DNA from: Cervus elaphus
Lineage: Eukaryota > Chordata > Mammalia > Artiodactyla > Cervidae
NCBI RefSeq assembly: GCF_910594005.1
Contig: NC_057818.1
Coordinates: forward strand, 12,336,501-12,400,500
Direction: 5' to 3'
Length of the DNA: 64,000 bases
This document shows positions 21,440-32,440 of the stretch, piece after piece; position 1 is the first letter of the stretch; each line of letters starts with the position of its first letter. Below the pieces are notes generated by a model. That model saw only the letters and a list, made by a program, of their open reading frames with translations, searched no databases and was not told where the DNA came from. A program made the translations under genes and the position numbers.

Positions 21440-21880
21440 TTTCCGGTTGCAGTCCACAGATTTACCTCTGGAGCGGCCCAACCGCGACGGCGCTGACAGA
21501 CAGCTCTCTGTCCCAGTCACAGGAGTGAAAGTCTAGGGGGCGGGGCGTGATAAAAATCCAGCCAATGGACATGCACAGGCGAGGAGAGGGCGGGGCCGTG
21601 GGCGGGACCAGGTGCATGAAGAAAGGAGGTGGGACTCCCGAAGTGCCGCGCGGGGGGAGGAGCTGGGAAGGGAGCTGGAGGCGGGACTCGGGAAGCGAGT
21701 GGCTGAGGGCTGAGGGGAGGAGCCAGGGAGGAGCACGTGGGGAGGGCGGGGTTTTCCGGGTTGGAGCGAAGAAACCTGCGGCTTTGGGAGCAGCGGGGGT
21801 GCGGCTGGGATGAGGGCGGAGCTGAGAGAGAGGATAGCGGGCCCCAGGGAGACCCAGTGAGAGGTAGGTCACCCAGCAAT
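21440..21880. promoter_or_regulatory. MEAK7: CpG-island promoter of MEAK7, possibly bidirectional
   Basis: CpG-rich DNA with GC boxes (ggggcgggg near 21538-21546, gggcggggc near 21589-21597, gggcggga near 21602) and a CCAAT box (gccaatgg near 21563-21570). No TATA box stands out. It lies about 7 kb upstream of the MEAK7 start codon, where a non-coding first exon is expected, and has donor-like splice sites on both strands (minus at 21465, plus at 21864). I infer a housekeeping promoter firing on the minus strand and possibly also on the plus strand. Confidence 0.7.
21466..21530 (-). other. MEAK7: Candidate non-coding exon 1 of MEAK7
   Basis: On the minus strand, sequence just below the GC box at 21.54 kb runs to CTCCAGAG|GTAAAT, a good donor with GT at 21465-21464. 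No ATG continues in frame into exon 2, so the exon would be 5'UTR joined to the acceptor at 14345. The 5' end is approximate. Confidence 0.5.
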
Positions 21881-22295
21881 GGGACCCTCCACTCACTCTG
21901 GCACCCCTCCGCTCCCCTCAACTAACCTGGGCGTAGCCTCCCATCCCCGAGACTGGGTTCCCGCTTCCCCGTCCCCCCCACTTCTGCTCCCCCACAGCCC
22001 AGTCCCTACCCCTTCCTGGGAATCCTTACTTCGGCCTGCGTTCTCTACCAGTCCTTTCCAGGAGCGTTTTCATGTGCATAAGTCTGTCCAGTCCTGATAA
22101 ATTAACTCTCCTTGACCCTCAGGCCTTCTCCAGCTTCTGCCACCCCAGCCCTCCCCCATGCCCTCCACCCCAGCTTCACTCCATAATGTCTAAGGACTGC
22201 TGTCCAGATTTATTAACCTTCCATTCATTCCCTAAACCACTGAAACCCGGTCTCCGGGGCTCTTTCACTAAATCTACAGGGCACTGCAAATGGTG

Positions 22296-22855
22296 ATTGC
22301 AGCCATGAAATTAAAAGACGCTTACTCCTTAGAAGCAAAGTTATGACCAACCTAGACAGCACATTAAAAAGCAGAGACATTATTTTGTCAACAAAGGTCT
22401 GTCTAGTCAAGGTTTTTCCAGTAGTCATCTATGGATATGAGAGTTGGACTATAAAGAAAGCTGAGCGCCGAAGAATTGATGCTTTTGAACTGTGGTGTTG
22501 GAGAAGGCTCTTGAGAGTCCCTTGGACTGCAAGGAGATCCAATCAGTCCATCCTAAAGGAAATCAGTCCTGGGTGTTCATTGGAGGGACTGATGTTGAAG
22601 CTGAAGCTCCAATATTTTGGCCACCTGATGTGAAGAGCTGACTCATTTGAAAAGACCCTGATGTTGGGAAAGATTGAAGGCAGGAGGAGAAGGGGACAAC
22701 AGAGAATGAGCTGGTTGGATGGCATCACCGACTCAATGGACATGAGTTTGGGTAAACTCCGGGAGTTGGAGATGGACAGGGAGGCCTGGCGTGCTGCAGT
22801 TCATGGAGTCACAAAGAGTCAGACACAACTGAGCGACTGAACTGACCTGAACAGG
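22296..22855 (+). repeat. BovB (RTE) LINE 3' end
   Basis: 'accaacctagacagcacatt', 'ggatatgagagttggactat', 'cttgagagtcccttggactg', 'gactcaatggacatgagttt' and 'gacacaactgagcgactgaa' are the BovB 3' coding end and terminus. A 96-codon frame (22343-22633) keeps part of the C-terminal polyprotein. The copy is 5' truncated. Confidence 0.95.
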
Positions 22856-24280
22856 GCACTTCCAGTCCTTACGTGCAGGAGTTCATAATCAGCATTCCTG
22901 CCTTACAAAAACTCTCCTTCCTGGGGATCTAGGTCACCAGCCCTGGCTTTTCTCCTCCCCCACCCCCACCCGATAATTTATACTTCACACATCCTCTGTG
23001 AGGTCACTTCCTTCCACTGACTGCCTTCCTGGTGACTTCACTTCCCACCTGTCTGTGCTGCAGACCCCCAAACCTGCATGTCCAACTGATAGTCTAGCCT
23101 GCACCCTGACCCCATACACCCACAAGGCTGTACCTCAAACTCAGCCCAGCCAAACCCAAACTCCTCCCTCCTGAGGGCTGGCCACCACCTTCCAGGCCCA
23201 AGTCAGAGACCTGAAACCACCCCAGGCCCCTCCTGCTGTTTCTCTCCCCATGTTCCATTACTTCCTGAATCTGTTTTGCCTCCAAGGTTTGGCCTGCATC
23301 CCCAGAGCCCCCTGGTCTGGGCCAGAGCCCAATAACAGCATCCTTCCCTCCTCCAGCCAGAGCCAATAGAACAGTCAGCACAGAAGTCCTTATCCTGCCT
23401 CCAAGACAGAGATGACATCACAGGATCAGGCAGGGTAACAGACACAGAGAAAACCAGCTGCTGGATTTCGCTGTCCTCAAGTTCACAGGGAACCGCACTT
23501 CTCAAGGAAACGCAGCTGCCACTGTAAAGCATCCTAACAACCCTTTTCTTGTGTTGTGACTGTTTTACTCAAAAAGAAACTTTGAACTCTAAAATTATAG
23601 ATGAGCAGACACTTTGCTGTTTGCAATTCTACCATTCAGAATGAAACTTTCCGCCCCGGGAGAATTTTAACTTTGACACAGGAGCAGCCTGGATTTTCAA
23701 CCAAAGTGCAGATCCAGATAAGTGGTTTCTGACCATGATGGTCCACAGCCCTCCTAACTCTGTGGTTCCCATGGGAACAGGAGCCGGGTCCACATTACAG
23801 CCCAGATGGGATGCTGGCCCCTTCCCACCTGGCCCTGTTTGGCCCTGAGCCTGTTGAAACACTGCTTTTTTAAAGTTTCGTCCAAATTCCACCTGTCTAC
23901 AATATCCTATGAAAACTCTCTTTGCCTTTGTCAGTTTCAGCTGTCCAGGATTCCCAGTGCACTGTGTGCAGGCCTGATCTGTCCGACTGCAGGGCTGACC
24001 TTGGTGCTCAGGGACCTGTGGGGCTGAGCCCTGCTGGTCAAAGGTGCCCGGATAGTACTGACCACCTACTGCAGGCCAGGCGTGGTGACATGACAGTGAG
24101 CATCACAGTCCACACCCTCAGTCGCGGGTCCGTTATCACTTAGTTCCACCGGCTGAATGAGTGGGGAGGAGGAGGATTAAATTGAGGGGAGGGGATAGTC
24201 GTGAGGGGGGAGTGTGGTTGTGGAGGAGAGGCTTGGGAAGATAAGGGAGGGAAAGACCAGGACAATGAGAGGCTATGGTG
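22856..24280. other. Intergenic unique stretch
   Basis: No gene, exon pair or repeat is recognised. Open frames are short and overlapping. Confidence 0.5.
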
Positions 24281-24284
24281 GGAA

Positions 24285-24506
24285 AACAGATGGGCTATTA
24301 TAAGGTACACAGAGACTTTCAGGCTTACAAAGAGCTCAGAGCTAGAGAACAGTATGGAGGCTCCTTAAAAAACTATAGAGTTGCCATACAATCCAGCAAT
24401 GCCACTTCTGGGCATATATCTGGAGAAAAATATCATTTGAAAAGACACATGCATCCCTGTGTTCACAGAAGCACTGTTTACAATAGCCAAGACATAGAAG
24501 ACATAG
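24285..24506 (+). repeat. L1 3'-end fragment (first part)
   Basis: 'gagaacagtatggaggctcc', 'ttgccatacaatccagcaat', 'tatctggagaaaaatatcat', 'acaatagccaagacatagaa'. It is interrupted by Bov-tA. Confidence 0.9.
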
Positions 24507-24714
24507 GTCTTCCCTGTAGCTCAAATGGTAAAGAGTTCTCCTGCAATGCAGGAGACCAGGGTTCAATCCCTGGGTTGGGAAGATCCTCTTGAGAAGGGAA
24601 TGGCAACCCACTCCAGTATTCTTGCCTGGAAAATCCCAGGGACAGAGGAGCCTGACAGGCTACAGTCTGTGGGGTCACTAAGAGTCGGACATGACTGAGT
24701 GACTAACACTACTA
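24507..24714 (+). repeat. Bov-tA SINE inside L1
   Basis: 'gtcttccctgtagctcaaat', 'gggttcaatccctgggttgg', 'cacgactga'-type end ('gacatgactgagtgactaac'). The flanks aagacatagaa / aagacacggaa look like the target duplication. Confidence 0.95.
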
Positions 24715-25240
24715 CTAAGACACGGAAACAACCTAAGTGTCCATCATCAGGGGAAGGGATAAAGAAGACGTGGTACATGTACACAAATGGGATATTACTC
24801 AGTCATAAAAAAGAATGAGATAATGCCATCTGTAGCACAAGAACAGACATAGAGATTATCAGACTAAGTAAGTCAAAGGCAAATATGATATTACTTATAT
24901 GTGGAATCTTAAAAAAATGATACAAATGAACTTATTTACAAAACATAAATAGACCCACAGACACAGAAAATAAATGAACAGTTATCAAAGGGGAAAGGGA
25001 TAAATTAGGAGTTTGGAATGAACAGATACATACTACTATATATAAAATAGATAGCCAACAAGAACCTCCTGTATATCACAGAGAACTATACTCAATATGT
25101 TGTAATAACCTATAAGGGAAAAGAATCTGAAAAACAATATATACATACACACACACACACATATATAATATGAATCACTTTGCTGTATGCCTGAAACTAA
25201 CGCATATAAATCAACTGTACTTCAATTTAAAAAAAAAGAA
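24715..25240 (+). repeat. L1 3'-end fragment (second part)
   Basis: It continues the L1: 'cctaagtgtccatcatcagg', 'gatattactcagtcataaaa', 'gaatcactttgctgtatgcc' and an A-rich end. A short (CA)n lies at about 25145-25160. Confidence 0.92.
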
Positions 25241-25869
25241 CTCAAGGCCATCTAGACATTCTCCTCTTCTGCATCAAGGGTCTACTGTCTTCCAAGCTCT
25301 ATCCGTCCGTCCATCATCCCCATCTTCCTGCCCATTAGATGCTTCCTGGCCAGAGCCCCTTCCTGCCTGCTGCCTGGGGGCTGCCTGGTTGCTGTTAGCT
25401 GGTGATGCCTGGTCCCTCATGGAGAGATGAGTCTGAGCACAGAGGCTGTCCCATAAGAGCAAAGTGTCCTGAAGCCCAGAAGCCCCCAGCCTCCTGCGGA
25501 AGGGGACATGAGGCAGTAACCCCAGCTCTCCATCTCTGCTCACTCAGGTTTCTGCCACCTGCAGCCAGTGGAGTGAGAGGATTAGATCCACTGAACTTAT
25601 GAGTACAAAACTCATGACTTCAGGAATATCCAAGGTGGCTGCATTCTATGCCAAAAGGCAATTTCCTGTAGCCCACTGAGGGCAGGGGGCCATGGTGATC
25701 CCAGGGGCAGGCATTGGGGGTGGGGGCCACTGGGGGCACCCCAGTTGTAGAGATCACAACAGTAAAACCAACTAAAAATCAGTGTGATTTTCATCACCAA
25801 GCGCCAGCAATTCTAAGCATCATCAAGTGATATCATTTGCTTCCCTGAAAAAACCTTTTATTGGGCTAT

Positions 25870-26050
25870 GCACTAAACCAGAAGTTGGCAGGCTTTTTCT
25901 GTAAAGGGCCAGATAGTAAATATTGTTGATTTTTCAAGCCATACCATCTCTGTCACAGCTACTCAAAGCTGCTGTTGACACCAAAATAGCCACAGGCAAT
26001 AGAAAAACAGTTGGACATAACTGTGTTCCTCTCTGACTTTCTTTAAGGAC
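25870..26050 (+). repeat. hAT-type DNA transposon relic
   Basis: 'ctttttctgtaaagggccag', 'atagtaaatattgttgattt', 'gtcacagctactcaaagctg'. This is a familiar mammalian non-autonomous DNA element; I do not name the subfamily. Confidence 0.75.
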
Positions 26051-26261
26051 ACTGAAATGTGAATTTCACATAATTTTCACACATCAGAAAATATTATTCT
26101 TCTGATTTTGTGTCCAACTGTTTAAAGTAAGAAAATCATTCTTAGCTCACTGGCTATATAAAAGCAGACAGTGGCCAAACTGCAGTTACTATCATGTTTT
26201 AATATTTATATTTTTTAATCTATGTATTTTTTAATTGATATTTATATAAGTTTCAAATTGT

Positions 26262-26385
26262 ACTTTTTTTTTTTTGGCCATAACATGCAGCATGTGGGAT
26301 CTTAGTTCAACAACCAAGGATTAAACTTCTGCCCCCTCTATTGGGAGTACAGAATCTTAACTACAGGACCACCAGGGAAGTCCCC
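26262..26385 (-). repeat. CHR-type SINE, antisense
   Basis: A T-rich start followed by 'ggccataacatgcagcatgt', 'gggatcttagttcaac' and a terminal 'ccaccagggaagtccc'. Confidence 0.92.
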
Positions 26386-26445
26386 AAATTGTGCACTTTT
26401 GCTACATTTCCTTTAAAACCTGGGTTTGTTCCATTTCCTTTTAAA

Positions 26446-26797
26446 AACTGGTGGCTCAATGGTAAAGAATCTGCCCACCAGTGCAGGAGACATGGGTTCA
26501 ATCTTTGGTGTGGGAAGATCCTGCATGCTGCAGAGCAACTAAGCCCCTATGTCACAACTACTGAACCTGTGCTCTAGACCCGGAAGCAGCAACTACTTAG
26601 CCCACATGCTGCCACTACTGAAGCCCACATGCCCTAGAACCCATACTCAACAACAAGAGAAGCCACCACAATGAGAAGCCTACACCACAGCTAGAGAGTA
26701 GCCCCCACTCACAGGGTAACTAGAGAAGAGCCTACACAGCGACAGAGACCCAGCACCAGCGCAGCCAAAAATTAACAAATAAAACGAAAACCTGGGT
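26446..26797 (+). repeat. Long tRNA-Glu SINE (CHR-2-like)
   Basis: 'ggtggctcaatggtaaagaa', 'gggttcaatctttggtgtgg', then 'gagcaactaagcccc', 'caactactga' and 'agaagccaccacaatgagaa' units and an A-rich end. Confidence 0.92.
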
Positions 26798-27200
26798 TTA
26801 CCAATCCTGTTTAAAATTACACCAAAAAATAATAAAATACCTAGGAAAAAAAATCTAACCAGTGAGTTGAGAGACCTATATGCTGAGAAGTGTAAAACAT
26901 TGATAAAGGAAATTGAAGATGATTCAAAGAAATGGAGAGGTATGCCACGTTCTTGAATTGAAAGAATTAGTATTGTTAAAATGGCATACTACCCAAAGTA
27001 GTCTACAGATTTAACATGATCTCCATCAAATTACCCATGACATTTTTTCACAGAACTAGAATAATCCTAAAATTGGCATGAACCACAAAAGAACCAGAAA
27101 TGCCAAAGCAATCCTGAGGAGAGAGAACCCAGCAGGAGGTATAACCCTCCCGGACTGTAAACAACACTACAAAGCTATAGGAATCAAAACGACACGGCAC
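26798..27200 (+). repeat. L1 ORF2 3' portion (first part)
   Basis: 'aataaaatacctaggaaaaa', 'aaagaaatggagaggtatgc', 'atgatctccatcaaattacc' and 'accacaaaagaaccagaaat' are ORF2 sequence of an older L1. The frame is broken. Confidence 0.92.
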
Positions 27201-27424
27201 CAGGACGTCCCTGGTGGCCCAGGGAGTCCACCTTGCAATGCTGGGGGCGCAGGTTCAATCCCTGGTCAGGGAACTAAGATCCCACATGCTGCAGAGCAAC
27301 TAAACCCACACGCCGCAATTACAGAGACCACACACTCTGCAACTAGGGAAAGCCTGCATGCTGCAACGAAGTGCCCACACAGCACAGTGAAGACCCAGGG
27401 CGGCCTAAATAACTAAATAACATG
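27201..27424 (+). repeat. CHR-type SINE inside L1
   Basis: 'ggacgtccctggtggcccag', 'ggttcaatccctggtcaggg' and 'gtgaagacccagggcggcct'. Inserted in L1 ORF2 sequence. Confidence 0.93.
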
Positions 27425-28239
27425 ACATGGTATTGGCACACAAACAGGCACTTGGATCAATTAACAGAATAAAGAGCCCAGAAATAAACCCACACACCTA
27501 TGGTCAATTAATCTTTGACAAAAGAGGCAAGAATATACAGTGGGAAAGACAGTCTCTTCAGCAAGCAGTGCTGGGAAAGCTAGACAGATGCATGGAAATC
27601 AGGACAGTTAGCACACTCCTTCACACCATACACAAAAATAAATTCAACATGGCTTAAAGACTGAAATATAAAACATGACACCCTGAAACTCCTACAAGAG
27701 AGCACAGGCAAAACATTCTCCGATATAAATCGTACCAATATTTTCTTAGTTCAGTCCTAAAGCAAAAAAAATAAAAGCAAAGATAAACAAATGGGACCTA
27801 CTTAAACTCATAAGCTTTTGCACAGCAGTGGAAACCATAAACAGAATGAAAAGACAACCTACAGTCTGGGAGAAAATATTTGCAAATGATGCCACCAGCA
27901 AGGTTTTAATTATATTTTATAATTTCCAAAATATACATACAGTTCATACAACTCAATAAAAAACAAAACAAAACAGAATTTGAAAAAGAATAGATACATG
28001 TATATATAAAACTGAATCACCTTGCTTGCACTTGAAACTAACCAACATTGTTAATCAACTATAATCCAATGCAAAATAAAAATTACAAAGAAAAAAGAAA
28101 AACCCAGTCAAAAACTGGGCAGAAAACCTACATAGACACTTCTCCAAAGACAGACAGAAGGCAGTTGATACTCAACATCACTAATTACTAGAGAAATGCA
28201 TCAATGTTACAAGCTACCACTTCACACTGGTCAGAATGA
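27425..28239 (+). repeat. L1 ORF2 end and 3' UTR start
   Basis: 'ggcacaaaaacag'-type text ('attggcacacaaacaggcac'), 'tcaattaatctttgacaaaa', 'aacaaatgggacctacttaa' and 'agcttttgcacagcagtgga' are the ORF2 C-terminal region. A short tail-like insertion ('gaatcaccttgcttgcac' near 28014) sits inside. Confidence 0.9.
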
Positions 28240-28439
28240 AAACAAAAGGGAAAGTTGCTCAGTTGAGTCTGACTCTTTGCGTCCCCATGGACTATACAGT
28301 CCATGTAATTCTCCAGGTGAGAATACTGGAGTGGGTAGCCTTTCCCTTTTCCAGGGGATCTTCCCAACCCAGGAATCGAACTCAAGTCTCCCACATTGCA
28401 GGTGGATTCTTTACCAGCTGAGCCACAAGGGAAGCCCAA
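28240..28439 (-). repeat. Bov-tA SINE with 9-bp target duplication
   Basis: Antisense: 'gttgctcagttgagtctgac', 'ccaggtgagaatactggagt' and 'ccacaagggaagccc'. The flank gtcagaatg is identical at 28230-28238 and 28440-28448. Confidence 0.95.
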
Positions 28440-28745
28440 GTCAGAATGGCCATCATCAAAAAGTCTACAATGAATGCTGCAAAGGGTGTGGCGAAAAGAG
28501 AACCCGCCTACACTATTGGTGGGAATGTAAATCGGTGCAGCCACTATGGAAACCAGTTCAGAGCTTCCTTTAAAAACCGAAAATAGAGTTACCATATGAC
28601 CCAGCAATCCCACTCCTGGGCATATATCCAGAGAAGGCCATAATTCAAAAATATACACGTACCCCAATGTTCACTGAAGCGCTGTTGACAACAGCCAGGA
28701 CATGGAAGCAACCTAAATGTTCATCAACAGATGAATGGCTAATGT
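28440..28745 (+). repeat. L1 3' region (continued)
   Basis: 'aatggccatcatcaaaaagt', 'gggaatgtaaatcggtgcag' and 'tgacccagcaatcccactcc'. Together with 26798-28239 this is one L1 split by SINEs. Confidence 0.92.
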
Positions 28746-28928
28746 ATAGTATCATTATGATACTAGATGATGGGGAAGGAGATGGGAGGGAGGTTTAAAG
28801 GGAGGGGATATATGTACACCTATGGCTGATTCATGTAGAGGCTTGACAGAAAACAAAAAAATTCTGTAAAGCAATTATCCTCCAATTAAAAAATAAATAA
28901 AATTTTAAGAAATAATGCAAGAATGCAA
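28746..28928 (+). repeat. Younger L1 3' terminus inserted in older L1
   Basis: 'gggagggaggtttaaaggga', 'tatggctgattcatgtagag' and 'aagcaattatcctccaatta' are a different, ruminant-type L1 3' end. The surrounding older L1 breaks off at 'atggctaatgtat' and resumes at 'gatgtgtacatacatacaat'. Confidence 0.8.
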
Positions 28929-29290
28929 AAAAAAAGATGTGTACATACATACAATGGAATATTACTCAGCCATAAAAAAGAATGAAATAATGTCATTTGC
29001 CGCAACATAGATGGACCTGGAGGTGATCATACTAAGTGAAGTAAGCCAAAGACAAATACTATATGCTATCACTTACATGTGGAATCTAAAAAATAATACA
29101 AACATTTAAAAAACAGACTCATAAGTACAAACCATAAACAGAAAACAAATTTTACAGTTACCAGCAGGGAAATGGGACAACGTGGGATTAACAGACACAC
29201 ACAACTATAAATAAAACAGATAAACAACAAAGATCTACTATATAATACAGGAAACTATATTCAATATCTTGTAATAACCTATCATGAAAA
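28929..29290 (+). repeat. L1 3' region (end of older copy)
   Basis: 'aatattactcagccataaaa', 'atagatggacctggaggtga' and 'atctactatataatacagga'. Its final tail reappears at 30120-30205 after further SINE insertions. Confidence 0.9.
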
Positions 29291-29296
29291 ATAATC

Positions 29297-29485
29297 TGGG
29301 GACTTCCCTGATGGTCTAGTGACTAAGACTCCATGCTCCCAATGCAGGGGACCTGGGTTCAATCCCTGGTCAGGAAACTAGATCCCACATGCTGTAACTA
29401 AGAGGTCCCAGGCCACAACTAAAGATCCCATGTACCCTGACTAAGACCCAGCACAGTCAAATAAATAAATATCTTTTTTTAAAAA
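29297..29485 (+). repeat. CHR-type SINE
   Basis: 'ggggacttccctgatggtct', 'gggttcaatccctggtcagg', 'gactaagacccagcacagtc' and an AAATAAAT tail. Confidence 0.95.
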
Positions 29486-29519
29486 GGAATATGATAAAAG
29501 ATTATGAAACTGAAGAAAT

Positions 29520-29720
29520 GAAAGTGTTCGTCACTCAGTTGTGTCTGACACTCTGCAACACCGTGGACTGTAGCCTGCCAGTCCATGGACTTCTCCAGGC
29601 AAAAATACTGGAGTGGTTAGCCATTCCCTTCTCCTGGGCATCTTTCTGACCCAGGGATCAAACCCAGGTCTCCTACATTGCAGGCAGATTCTTTTACCAT
29701 CTGAGCCACCAGGGAAGCCC
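29520..29720 (-). repeat. Bov-tA SINE, antisense
   Basis: 'gtcactcagttgtgtctgac', 'caggcaaaaatactggagtg' and 'ccaccagggaagcccc'. A partial tandem copy follows it directly. Confidence 0.95.
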
Positions 29721-29840
29721 CAAGAGTACTGACATGGGTAGCCATTCCTTTTTCCAGGGGATCTTCCTGACCCAGGGATCAAACCCAGATCCCCTGCATT
29801 GCAGGCAGATTCTTTACTGTCTGAGCCACCAGAGAAGCCC
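29721..29840 (-). repeat. Partial tandem duplicate of the preceding Bov-tA
   Basis: 'agagtactgacatgggtagc' to 'ccaccagagaagccc' repeats 29604-29720 at roughly 80-85% identity by eye. The 3' Bov-A end is absent. Confidence 0.85.
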
Positions 29841-29905
29841 ATATATACATACATGTGTATGTGCGTGTATATGTATATATATACGGCTTCCCAGCCATAT
29901 ATATA
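29841..29905. repeat. AT-rich TATA/TGTA microsatellite
   Basis: Two (TA)n runs flank the words ggcttcccagcc, itself close to a SINE end. This is the spacer between two oppositely oriented Bov-tA copies. Confidence 0.8.
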
Positions 29906-30115
29906 TAGCTTCCCAAGTGGCACAACTGGTAAAGAGTCCACATGCCAAAGCAAGAGATGCGGGTTTGAATCCTGAGTTGGGAAGATCCCCTGCAGGAGGG
30001 CATGGCAACCCCCTCCAGTATTCTTGCCTGCAGAATTCCATGGACAGAAGGAGCGTGGTGGGCTGCAGTTCATGAGGTGGCAAAGAGTTGGACACGATTG
30101 AGCACACACACACAC
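29906..30115 (+). repeat. Bov-tA SINE
   Basis: 'agcttcccaagtggcacaac', 'gggtttgaatcctgagttgg', 'gacacgattgagcacacaca', then a (CA)n tail. Confidence 0.95.
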
Positions 30116-30117
30116 AC

Positions 30118-30205
30118 AAACATACAAATAACTGAATCACTGGGCTGTATACTTAAAACTAACACACTATTTGTAAATCACCTATACATCAGTAAAAAGG
30201 AATTT
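30118..30205 (+). repeat. L1 tail
   Basis: 'aactgaatcactgggctgta', 'ttaaaactaacacactattt' and 'caccta..acatcagtaaaaa' finish the L1 broken at 29290. Confidence 0.88.
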
Positions 30206-30889
30206 TTTTAAACAAGAAAACTGTGTTTATTTGGAGAATGCCCAGTTACAGATCTTGCTCCAACATCTCAATAGTAAGTTTGGAAATACCCAGAACTTTC
30301 CAAGCTCACTTACAGCACAGTTTGGGTTTCCAGCCCCTCCTGTGGTATGTATTCCCAGGTTGAAAGAACAGATTTGAAATAAGCATCAGAAACACAGTGA
30401 TGGGGAAGACTAGGAAACAGGCCATAGGCTACTTCAGCGCCATCATTCTGCACGACCATTTGGACTTCTTGTGTTAAAAAGTCTCAACTGCAGAACAATC
30501 TAAAAGGCTTTTAGAATAAATCCCAAAGCAACTAAAGTATAAATGGTTTTTCCATTTCTGGACTGTACCATGAAATGAAATTTGTGTGAATCTCTGTCAA
30601 ATGTAGCCTGAGGCTTTCTCTATTCATATAGCTGTTGCTTCTGGAAGGCAAAGCTCATAAAGCATGTTCATATACACATGATGGACAAAATAAATGTGCA
30701 AGAGAAGACAAATCTCCCTCTCAAAGAACCCCAGTAACTTGCAGAGCTGCTCCCAAGGGGAGGAGGTAGACCATGGCGTCCCCTCCTTAGGCCTGGGCTA
30801 CACGCAGTAGCCTCCTTCCAAAGAGGACAGGACAGGAATGAACTGTATGGATGACGAGATTGACCAGGCCACCGCAGGCAGTGACTGAC
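30206..30889. other. Intergenic stretch, A/T-rich, unassigned
   Basis: No gene or repeat is recognised. It is less GC-rich than the other unique stretches. Confidence 0.45.
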
Positions 30890-30904
30890 ATCAACAATGA
30901 TATG

Positions 30905-31155
30905 CTGGGACTTCCCAAGTGATCCAGTGGCTAAGACTCCTTGCTCCCAATGCAGGAGGCCCAGGATCGATCCCTCGTCAGGGAACTAGATATCACATGC
31001 CACAACTAAAGAGTTTACAAGCCATAACTAAAGATGTCACATGTCACAACTTAAAATATATATATATATAGACATATATATATATATATATCCTGCATGC
31101 TGTAATGCCACAACTAAGACCCAGTGCAGCCAAATTAATTATTAAAAAAAAAAAA
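30905..31155 (+). repeat. CHR-type SINE interrupted by (TA)n
   Basis: 'tgggacttcccaagtgatcc', 'ggatcgatccctcgtcaggg' and 'aagacccagtgcagccaaat', with a TA-rich microsatellite at about 31055-31091 inside the repeated 'acaactaa' section. Confidence 0.92.
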
Positions 31156-31999
31156 AGCAGTGATAAACTGTGTGGACAGAAGAGGCCCCTTTAACCAGAG
31201 GGCCCCTCTGTGACCCTGGTCTGGGGCACCCTCAGTCCATCACAGACCCAGCAAAGGCAGCTTCTCCACTTTGCAAGCTGGCCTGCAGGCACAGGACCCT
31301 TGACCCCTGGGCTCGTCTGTGGTTCTCTGGACCTTCTGCACAGTCCCCATCTCTGCCAGCCCCACTGGGCACAGCTCTTTCAACTGCCTGGACACCTATC
31401 ATCTCTCCATGAGCTCACATCTCCAGGTAAGGGAGGGTGAACGCCTCCAAGGAGGAAGGTGTCAGAGGGTCAAGGTCACGGAGCTGAGGGGGGATCGGAG
31501 GAGAGACGTGTTGGAGGGCTGAGTCCGTCCCCAGGAGGCAGGCAGGGAGCTGGCCTCTGACCTCAGGGCTGTGGGGTGGGGGCCACAGTGTCCCTCCAAG
31601 GGCTCCAGCCAGTGGCCACATCGCACATACCACAGCCAAGGTGTGGGGGCGGTGGAGCGGGGTCTGCTCCTGGCGGTGACCATCCTGCCACCCAGCAGTC
31701 AGAGGTACGGGATCTGGGACAGGACTCAGGACACACACTGGGCGCAGCCACCTAGAATCATGGTGACTCTCCCCGGGGCCCCACAGTGACAGGCTACAGG
31801 GGCTCAGCCAGCCCAGGGCAGATGGAGCTGCCAGTGTGGGGACAGACACTGCGCAGGCAGGGGAGCTTCAGTGGCCCAGGAGGCCCCCCAAGGAAACACA
31901 GAAGGGATCAAAGTCAGCTCAAATCACCGGCCAGACCCAGATGGCCTGAAGCCAGCCTGCCCCCCCAGGAGGTCGATCAGCAGCCCCCAGTGACATTCA
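31156..31999. other. Intergenic GC-rich unique stretch
   Basis: No gene or repeat is recognised. Overlapping frames on both strands, the longest 144 codons, show no domain. Confidence 0.5.
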
Positions 32000-32440
32000 T
32001 GTCTTAATTCCCAGGACCTGCAGGTATGTGAGTTGACATGGCAAAGGGGACTTTGCAGACCTGATTAAGTTAAGGATCTTGAGATGGGAGATCATCCTGG
32101 ATTATGCAGGTGGGCCTGATGTCATCACAGGTCCTCCTGAGAGAGTGTGCGGGTCAGAATCAGACAAGGAGATGTGATGATAGAAGAGGTGGGGAGGGGG
32201 AGAGGACTGGTAGGAGGGAGGGACTGTAAGAGGCTAAGCCTACTAGTTTGAAGATGAAGGATTTCTAGAATCTGGAAAAGGCAGGGAAGGAATTCTCCTC
32301 CAGAACCTTCAGAGAGAACACAGCCCTGCAGACACCTTGGTTTCAGACTGCTGACTTCCTGAACTATAACAGAATAAATGAACCTCTTAAGCCACTAAAT
32401 GCGTGGTCTTTTGCTCCAGCAGCAATGGGAAACCAATAAT
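32000..32440 (+). repeat. MaLR-like LTR relic
   Basis: 'gggactttgcagacctgatt', 'aagttaaggatcttgagatg', 'ggtgggcctgatgtcatcac' and the late 'acctcttaagccactaaatg' follow the layout of ERVL-MaLR solo LTRs. No internal coding sequence. Confidence 0.65.

Noticed and set aside
21462..21921. Minus-strand open frames (144 and 134 codons) in the CpG island
   Set aside because: Open frames are expected in CpG islands; they do not join in frame to MEAK7 exon 2 and match no family.
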